A stretch of DNA of 64,000 nt from Ischnura elegans (taxonomy: Eukaryota > Arthropoda > Insecta > Odonata > Coenagrionidae). Made by a program: the position numbers and the translations under genes. Below, in pieces: positions 58,701 through 64,000 of the stretch (position 1 is its first letter; each line of letters begins with the position of its first letter). The stretch spans positions 7,564,001-7,628,000 of the forward strand of contig NC_060254.1 of assembly GCF_921293095.1 (NCBI RefSeq), in the 5' to 3' direction. The notes under the pieces are model-generated. The model was not told the DNA's origin. It saw nothing but the letters and a program-made list of their open reading frames with translations, and ran no database searches.

Positions 58701-61700
58701 CGGTCGCAATATATTTTATTTTGTGAAACGAAAAATAAGACAAAAATTAGAGTGAAGTCCCCAATATTCTTTGCATAAGAGAATTTTCCTCGTAGCAAAT
58801 GTCTTATGCATTACGGCACATGTCAGTCGAACATCCATGTCACATCATTACATTGCAGAAAATGTAATGAAGAAAACATATGCTTCCCTTGGTATATGCC
58901 CTAATCTGATTATTTCCTTTAATTCCAATTGTCATAGTAGATGTGGTACACACTCTATGATTACTCTCCTGTGCACAGCAATGACTGTTCGTACCAACTT
59001 TTCATATTCAATCCCCCTCACTATTCCCTCATTTACCATACAATTTTCCTCAATTTCCTTGAGTTCGCATACATAGGAATCAGTTGTACGGAGGGATTGA
59101 AAATGAAATGCCGCAAAGCATGTACACTGTGAAATGAAGTCAAACAGTGGTAGTAGAGATGAAGTCAAGTGGCACCAAGTTGGCTCCACCATTAGCCACC
59201 CAGCCAAGACACCAATGAAACACTCAACTCACTGCTCAAACGCACCCATGTTCTCCCATTTTCCTCTTTTAACCGTGCTTTATTATCAGAGATTTTCCTA
59301 AAACTTTCTATGACTACCGGTCAAAGTTTTTATTTCCTAGGCGGGGAATAAAGGTGAATTAACACTTTCCTCAACTATTAATAAACATGCCCTATCAAAT
59401 CTATCGTTTGAATGTTCACTTCATGGAGTACTGACATGATAAATTCAAAAATAAATGTTATATTCCGCTCTAATGTCTTTTCTTTCATGTCGCAGAACTC
59501 ATACAACCAATACATCTTGACTCCTATTTCTCATTTCCCATTCTACATTCCCTAACTTCTCGAATTTCATCACTTCAATGCATTTAATTCTCAATTTCCC
59601 TACAACATTTGGTTAAGTCATACTGTTCTACATTGTTGGTGCACGGAATTTCCACTTGGGTTTAGATTTGCTAAACTGGAAAAAATACATGAGATTCAAT
59701 GACCGTATAAACTCACCTCTTTCCTGCACGGTCATACAAAAAATTACTTGGCTTCACATCCCTGTGTATAATGCCAAAGGAATGAACTCTTTGCAGGGCC
59801 ACAAGAAGATTTTTCATGTACAGCCGGATTTCATCGACATTCATTTTTGTTACATATTCCTTAAATAGATAAATCCCATTAGAATAACAAAACTTTTTTC
59901 TATTTCATAATTATAACAATCAATCAGTGTAATAAAAATGCATAATTCCAACGTAAAAAGATCATACTTTACTAAAAATACTGTAGAATCATAGAACGTT
60001 ACACCACAAACCAAACATTAAAGAACTCTTAAGAGTAACATATCGATTATAAGAAAAACCAATCAAGTGCATAGTAACACTATTTTATCACTTTCAAAAA
60101 TACTCACAGTGAAATGGTTGTGCGGCATGTATGGCATGACAAAGGCAACATTTAGTCCATTTCGTAAGCAAAGATCAACACCGACAACATTGTCTTTTCC
60201 TCTGGAAAAAAAGATTAGAATGAATGAATGGGATTTCTTATAAGACTGCTCAACGATAAAAACTAATGCAATATTTATAAAAATTATACTAATTCACGGA
60301 TTGCTAAATATGCAAGCCAACATTCAGGGGATATCACTCATTTCAATTCCAAATAATTTGAGACTTTGATTAAAGTCCTCTATTAATATAATTAGTTGTT
60401 TCAGGTAAGACTCTATGGAGTCTAATTGACATGATGAAAAGTAACGAAAACTTTGTAATTCCACATAAATAAATATTTCTATGGAATGACAATCTTCTTT
60501 ACTTTTCATCACCAATTAATGTTTTGCTAATGCAAATCTTAACGCCAAATTTACCCAGTAGAAAATAAAAAAGTCAATCATGATTACGTGGGATTTTCTT
60601 AAGATATTTAAGATATTTAGCAGCACTTGTTACAACAGACAGTCACTCAACCTCACATATACCCCAGATCATCAGTAATAATTGATTATGAATATGCCTC
60701 CTAGATTGTTGCAAATAAAATTTTCAAAAAGGCAGATAAAAAAGGGCCAAAATCTGTAAAAAGATCCAGTTTGGGACAAATGCTGTAAAAAGTCATTAAA
60801 CCTTTTCTGCAAGTAAACTGAAAATTTAAAAGATCTAAATCCTTCAGCTGGATTTCACATACAATACCTCCTTGTTCCCCAACACATTACTCACTTCATA
60901 CGTAACGGTTCTTGATGACTATGCTAAGTGCTGTTAAATTGGATCATAAAATACAGCTTTGCTATGATTATGTCTCCATGGATGAAACCATTCAATCCCA
61001 TGATCTCCCGTAACATCACTGAGTAAGAGTTGGCTCAATTGAATTCCATGGAAACAGTGGAAAACAGAAGCGACGATGATATGACAAAGCGTAACTTACA
61101 GGGCCTTATCCTAATTTTGTAAGACCGTAACAGATTTTGAAAGAATCAGGTGTTAACCAATTTATAATAGAAAATGACCTCCAATGAAGAAATTGAAACA
61201 AAAAACAGATGAACATTAGAGATTATTTCAAACGTAAACAGTGTTAAACTATTTAAAAAAATTCTGAAATAAGCTAATGTAACTTCTTTTTCACCCAATA
61301 AAATTGATATTCTCTAATTCACGTTTTTACCATATGTTTTAAATCAATATATGTATGTAGAAGGTAATTTAGCATGAAATATCATCTAAAAAAAGTTTGC
61401 TGGGAACATTTTATTCTGGTTGACATCGCTTACAACGTTTTCAGGTTGAAACAGATTTTTTCACATCTCCAGTGATCAGCAATATTCGAGGTTGAGTGCA
61501 CCACTGTATTTGATGCAGATATAAGGATTGCTGCATTTTCGTAGGTATATTTTAAATTAGTAGTTTAGGCCGACACAGTCTGGTTATCTGATAGGAATAA
61601 ATTATTCAAGTCTGATGGATATTCACAAGAGTATCTTAATCCAAAAGTAGAAATAAGGTGTTTCAACTGTTTTGCAAAATAATGTGATACAAGGAACTCA

Positions 61701-63929
61701 ACAAAATTTCATTTTAAAACACCATTTCTTTAGTATAACGAAATATGTGAAAACCATTCTATATGAACACAAACAAATAGCAGCATCATATTTTTACAAT
61801 GGCGACAAAAAGTCAATTAAGTTCAAACACTCAATTTGACCCAACTAAAATTTTTAATATCTTAATAAAACAGAGAATTGCATCCAAAACTTACTTCACC
61901 AAAAATATAATAAATATAAATTCCTTCATATACATAAGAAGTAATAACTTACCCTATGTCCATTAAACACCGCAATTCTTTTTCAATCCGTGATGGATGA
62001 CAGGTAGGCACAAGGTGTTTTATGGCATAGTACTGCTGCAAATCTTCTTCTCCCTTGATCGTGGCCATAAACACGGAACTGAAAGTTCCTTCTCCAATCT
62101 TCCGATGAATGTTAAAACTTTCTCCCAAAGCTGGTAAGCATTTTAAAAGGCGAGAGATCTGAGCCTTTTCCCCTGAGAGTAAAAATAAATAAGTCAATAA
62201 GTGCACTTTGACATTATCTTGGTTGATCTAAGGATGATAATGATAATAATAAATGACTCAATGAAATTGTGCAAAAAATCCACAGAGGAAAAATCATTCG
62301 CCTTGACCAGGATTCGAACCCGGATCCCTCGATTTCCGGCCGAGTGCTTTAGCCAGTTAAGCTACCGAGGCGTCATTCTACCCTGTGGAAATTTGTGGAC
62401 TTTACTGGGGCTGAGCACATTGCGGGTGACCCCGTAAAAGTTATCACCGTGGTTAGTCCCGGTGTACTTAAATAAGTCTAGAGCGAACACCTCTCGTGTT
62501 CTAAGTTCGGGCTTTGCCTCCGGCTGTGACGCCATGCGCACGACCTGGACTGCTAGTCGCATAATATGCTCAGCAGTCCATACCACCTTGTCCGGTAAAG
62601 TCCACAAATTTCCACAGGGGAGAATGACGCCTCGGTAACTTAACTGGCTTAAGCACTCGGCCGGAAATCAATGGATCCGGGTTCGAATCCCAGTCAAGGC
62701 GAATGATTTTTCCTCTGTGGATTTTTCGCACAATTTGTGCATTGCGGGTGACTCCATAAAAGTTATCACCGTGGCTAGTCCCGGTATACTTAAATAAGAC
62801 TTGATGAAATGGTCAATTTACCATTATGGTGACACACCATTCATGACTTAAGGCCTTTTACTTAAGCCAGGTTTCCCAAAAGGCAAATAAGTGACCGAGG
62901 CAAACTCCCCAGAATGTAAGAGTAATTTTCACACCAGAGAAAGGGAAAATAAATAATTACATCTTAACAATATAAGATATGGCCCACGTTAAAAACTTTT
63001 CCTTGCATTTACATGAGACAAAAACTTGACAAAAGGATAAAAATTCCACAGAGGATAAATCATCTGCCAGTATTAATGGGATAATCTGCTGGATTGGCAG
63101 TTTTCACAACCTGACTCTTACAAGGTCTTAGGTCTATTTACAGGTGAATCCATAAAAGTACATCACTCAGCTAGTACACAGTTATTTCCTCGAATATTGA
63201 TAATATGAGTTGTTACCTGTCTCAAACCAATCTCATGGTTTTTCTACTACTGATGAATTATTTCCAATCAATCAAATTTCCAATTCAATCGTAAAGCTCT
63301 ACCAGTAAAGCCTATGAAATAGACAACATATTGGCATTGATAACAAATTATTTTTGAAGGCTCAGGAGTAAGAAATCCTCAGTGGAACTAAAAATATACG
63401 TCAATAAATTCTACATTTTACTTTCCTTTAAAGTCAATATACCAAATTTATAAAGATTTTGGGTAATCAAACACATTATCATTAATTTCGGCCTTTAACA
63501 ACTTCACATGTTAGGTTAATTCAAGATGTTAATTGATTATTTTATGACAGTTCTGCAAGATATTAGCATATGGCACATGAATTTTTACTAATCAATCAAC
63601 TGATTTGTAACTGTTGACAAAAAACCAACTTTTATGCTCATGATTCTTGCAGCAATGCTCAATGCATTTTTTTGTGATTGCATAGCTGTACATTGTTTAA
63701 CACATTTCACTGCCTAGACAGGACACATCTTCATGTAACATTCGAATACCATCCTGTGAAAGTTAGCCAGAATTTATATTGTCCTCATGTTGTCCTCCTG
63801 GTTGCACAGCAACACACCATTGAGCACCCAGATTGGAGCTTGTTTTCTCTCAGGAGTCTGAGCCAGAAACTTTTTTAATAGCCTACCAGGTAAGATAAGA
63901 AAAAAATCTTTTCCTTCGAAGAGATTCAT
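46563..63929 (-). CDS. Cdc7: CDC7 protein kinase (DBF4-dependent kinase catalytic subunit), 5' end possibly beyond window
   Basis: Exons in transcript order: 63887-63929 (tentative), 61953-62172, 60108-60201, 59717-59859, 57901-58027, 56984-57196, 54374-54437, 52322-52621, 49873-50022, 46563-46774. In this model, 521 aa (human about 574). Kinase landmarks: Gly-rich loop GEGTFSSV (41-48), catalytic K66, HRDVKPSN with D153, DFG with D172, then a long insert with a basic patch (SPRKRKRMED), the Cys-rich CSCHALPRVCRHC block, activation segment APRAGTPGFRPPE, DMWAAGV, and the final NSRITAEEALQHPF helix. The long insert in the activation region and the final motif are hallmarks of CDC7. Family role: with DBF4 it phosphorylates MCM helicase subunits to fire replication origins in the nucleus. 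The usual APE motif reads PPE. The exon 7/8 junction is uncertain by 8 and 22 nt. Confidence 0.93.
46775..49872. other. Cdc7 last intron
   Basis: 3.1 kb. Contains the LINE fragment at 47027, a pogo-like left end near 47487 (CAATAGAACTTGGTTAGTAC) without a visible partner, and a dispersed repeat near 48990. No extra gene seen. Confidence 0.55.
47027..47165 (+). mobile_element. LINE fragment (reverse transcriptase palm), same family
   Basis: GTGATAAAATCATGACCCAG and the bases that follow, through GTCACCCGTAATTTTCAA and GCCGTAAATGAAATAAAAGA, align with the VIKSG-to-EIKEK stretch of the LINE in ZGPAT intron 7, with small deletions. In Cdc7's last intron, antisense to the gene. Confidence 0.75.
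49873..50022 (-). CDS. Cdc7: Cdc7 exon: C-lobe helix F
   Basis: 150 nt. Encodes VDMWAAGVILLCIASGCYPF and SPDDITALAEIMTVFGT, matching the human DMWSAGVIFLSLLSGRYPF region. Flanked by CAG acceptor and GG/GTAAGT donor. Confidence 0.96.
50201..50904. mobile_element. Tigger/pogo-like MITE with TA target duplication
   Basis: 704 bp; CAGTAAAACCTCTATGTAGT at the left and (complement) CAGTAAAACCTCTTTATATC at the right, flanked by TA on both sides. Internal AACCTC(T/C)(T/A)TA repeats near both ends. No transposase. In a Cdc7 intron. Confidence 0.85.
51832..51905 (+). repeat. Repeated purine tract, copia-like remnant
   Basis: AAAAGGGGGAGAT occurs at about 51834 and 51893. Such tracts lie before the 3' LTR in Ty1/copia elements, but no LTR or coding region was found. 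Weak. Confidence 0.3.
52322..52621 (-). CDS. Cdc7: Cdc7 exon: GC-rich insert and activation segment
   Basis: Encodes a Pro/Ser-rich stretch, then KGCSCHALPRVCRHCLLQKP and HFAPRAGTPGFRPPEVLLKS. The Cys block and GTPGF are CDC7 signatures. The exon is strikingly GC-rich inside AT-rich introns and is open in several frames on both strands, giving spurious overlapping ORFs. The start could be 52643 (acceptor CTTGCACAG) instead. Donor ACAG/GTAAGT is clear. Confidence 0.9.
52644..54373. other. Cdc7 intron, AT-rich
   Basis: About 1.7 kb with no repeat or exon recognised. A very small exon here could explain the awkward exon 7/8 phase. Confidence 0.4.
54374..54437 (-). CDS. Cdc7: Cdc7 exon: kinase insert, small exon
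   Basis: Good acceptor (CTTTTTACAG). Encodes CMSTPRPSGEFCMLEPKQKS. The 3' boundary is uncertain: GCAG/GTGGTC (54374, phase 1) fits an acceptor at 52622; a weaker phase-0 donor (54366) would fit the stronger acceptor at 52644. Confidence 0.7.
54740..55140 (+). mobile_element. LINE 3' fragment, related family
   Basis: A degenerate LLTPTNLSNKVRKKLFQS-like stretch resembles the LINE LLTAVNLNMEVKKQFIRT block. The end (CAACCCAATCTTTGATTTGA, TGACTGATGATGG) matches the 3' end of the other LINE (CAAACCAATCCTAGGATTG, TTGACCAGTGATGATG). Internally deleted; in a Cdc7 intron. Confidence 0.6.
55368..56438. mobile_element. Pogo/Tigger-like element, degenerate
   Basis: Left TAGACTCTCATTAATGCG and right (complement) CAGACTCTCTTTATTACG, with repeated TTATTACGAAGTTC-like blocks inside. 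About 1.07 kb; a 101-codon ORF (55764-56069) shows no transposase motif. In a Cdc7 intron. Confidence 0.6.
56984..57196 (-). CDS. Cdc7: Cdc7 exon: kinase insert
   Basis: 213 nt, phase 0 both ends. Low-complexity Ser/Pro/Arg/Gln-rich insert (MSPRRPLQPIAKALVQGQ; MASPTRRPLGENQG). Assigned from strong splice sites, open frame and position inside the gene; the insert is poorly conserved across animals. Confidence 0.85.
57901..58027 (-). CDS. Cdc7: Cdc7 exon: DFG motif and start of kinase insert
   Basis: 127 nt. Encodes RFLLVDFGLAHDV with the Mg-binding DFG, then the start of the insert with a basic patch (SPRKRKRMED) that could be a nuclear localisation signal. Donor GAT/GTAAGA. Confidence 0.94.
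58618..58729. repeat. 112-bp perfect palindrome
   Basis: Two 56-bp arms with no spacer, centred between 58673 and 58674 (CTGG/CCAG). Each arm contains GATGATACGCTGTATCGAAA followed by CCGGTCGCAATATATTTTAT. In the Cdc7 intron between 58027 and 59717. Confidence 0.97.
59717..59859 (-). CDS. Cdc7: Cdc7 exon: catalytic loop
   Basis: 143 nt. Encodes helix E (EIRLYMKNLLVALQRVHSFG) and IIHRDVKPSNFLYDRAGK with the catalytic HRD aspartate. Confidence 0.96.
60108..60201 (-). CDS. Cdc7: Cdc7 exon: hinge region
   Basis: 94 nt. Encodes GKDNVVGVDLCLRNGLNVAF and VMPYMPHNHF, the lobe-hinge strand typical of CDC7 (VxPYLxH-like). Confidence 0.95.
61953..62172 (-). CDS. Cdc7: Cdc7 exon: kinase N-lobe
   Basis: 220 nt with a clean CTCTCAG acceptor and GG/GTAAGT donor. 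Encodes the lead helix, KIGEGTFSSVFMATIKGEED, YYAIKHLVPTCHPSRIEKEL and RCLMDIG, close in order and spacing to human CDC7. Confidence 0.95.
62268..62797. mobile_element. Composite tRNA-derived SINE with inverted arms
   Basis: 530 bp flanked by near-duplicates GACTCAATGAAAT and GACTTGATGAAAT (11 of 13). Order: tRNA core inverted (62268-62402), forward tail (about 62403-62478), forward head (about 62479-62625), forward tRNA core (62629-62700), forward tail (to 62797). The two cores form 135-bp inverted arms. In a Cdc7 intron. Confidence 0.85.
63040..63185. mobile_element. Degraded SINE of the same family
   Basis: CCACAGAGGATAAATCATCT and GGTGAATCCATAAAAGTACA, with TCAGCTAGTAC, match the SINE core flank and tail at reduced identity. 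Confidence 0.5.
63887..63929 (-). CDS. Cdc7: Cdc7 candidate first coding exon
   Basis: An ATG with A at -3 opens MNLFEGKDFFLILP and reaches CTG/GTAGGC in phase 1, which is exactly the phase the next exon needs. The frame is also open upstream to the window edge, so the true start may lie outside. This segment has no similarity I can recall to support it. Confidence 0.35.
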
Positions 63930-64000
63930 GCTGCATTCATCACTGTGCGATAATCCACATTCGAGAAGGCATGCTCTGCGATAGCCAACTGGAAGCAGTG

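Noticed and set aside
62629-62700. Functional tRNA gene
   Set aside because: It has tRNA boxes A and B, but C33 in the anticodon loop, imperfect acceptor pairing, and it sits inside a repeated SINE with shared head and tail.

Overview
This is arthropod (most likely insect) nuclear DNA: AT-rich, with split genes bounded by GT/AG introns, several generations of transposable elements, and two recognisable conserved eukaryotic genes. The species cannot be named from the sequence.

Both host genes lie on the minus strand, one behind the other. Cdc7 (the DBF4-dependent S-phase kinase) enters from the right edge, runs from about 63.9 kb to its stop codon at 46,563, and has nine well-supported coding exons plus a tentative first exon. 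ZGPAT (CCCH zinc finger, Tudor-like and G-patch protein) starts at 41,402 and stops at 14,573. Its eleven coding exons join without a frame break into 1,674 nt (557 residues), so it looks complete. Between the genes lie a 238-bp tandem satellite, a 5'-inverted SINE and a short inverted-repeat transposon. The left 14.5 kb has no gene I can recognise. It is a patchwork of hAT-like, pogo-like and other inverted-repeat DNA transposon remnants, SINE pieces and AT-rich unique sequence.

The largest structure sits in ZGPAT intron 7 (13.5 kb). A degenerate minus-strand LINE (endonuclease plus reverse transcriptase, with a short ATC-type tail) was split by a plus-strand Ty3/Gypsy LTR retrotransposon of 8,403 bp. 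The two LTRs (1,019 and 1,020 bp) appear to differ only in the length of a C run. The insertion is flanked by the 4-bp duplication ACGG, has a primer-binding site matching initiator tRNA-Met, and carries one open gag-pol frame of 1,353 codons. It is therefore recent, while the LINE is old.

The most unusual signals are: a perfect 112-bp palindrome in a Cdc7 intron, with a related motif in a ZGPAT intron; a pogo-like transposon relic that repeats its terminal motif at least eight times; a tRNA-derived SINE whose copies are inverted within flanking target duplications; a three-copy G-rich hAT MITE family with 8-bp duplications; and a 98-bp duplication beside a ZGPAT splice donor. I did not find an obviously new gene system. 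All calls come from reading the sequence; no database search was possible.
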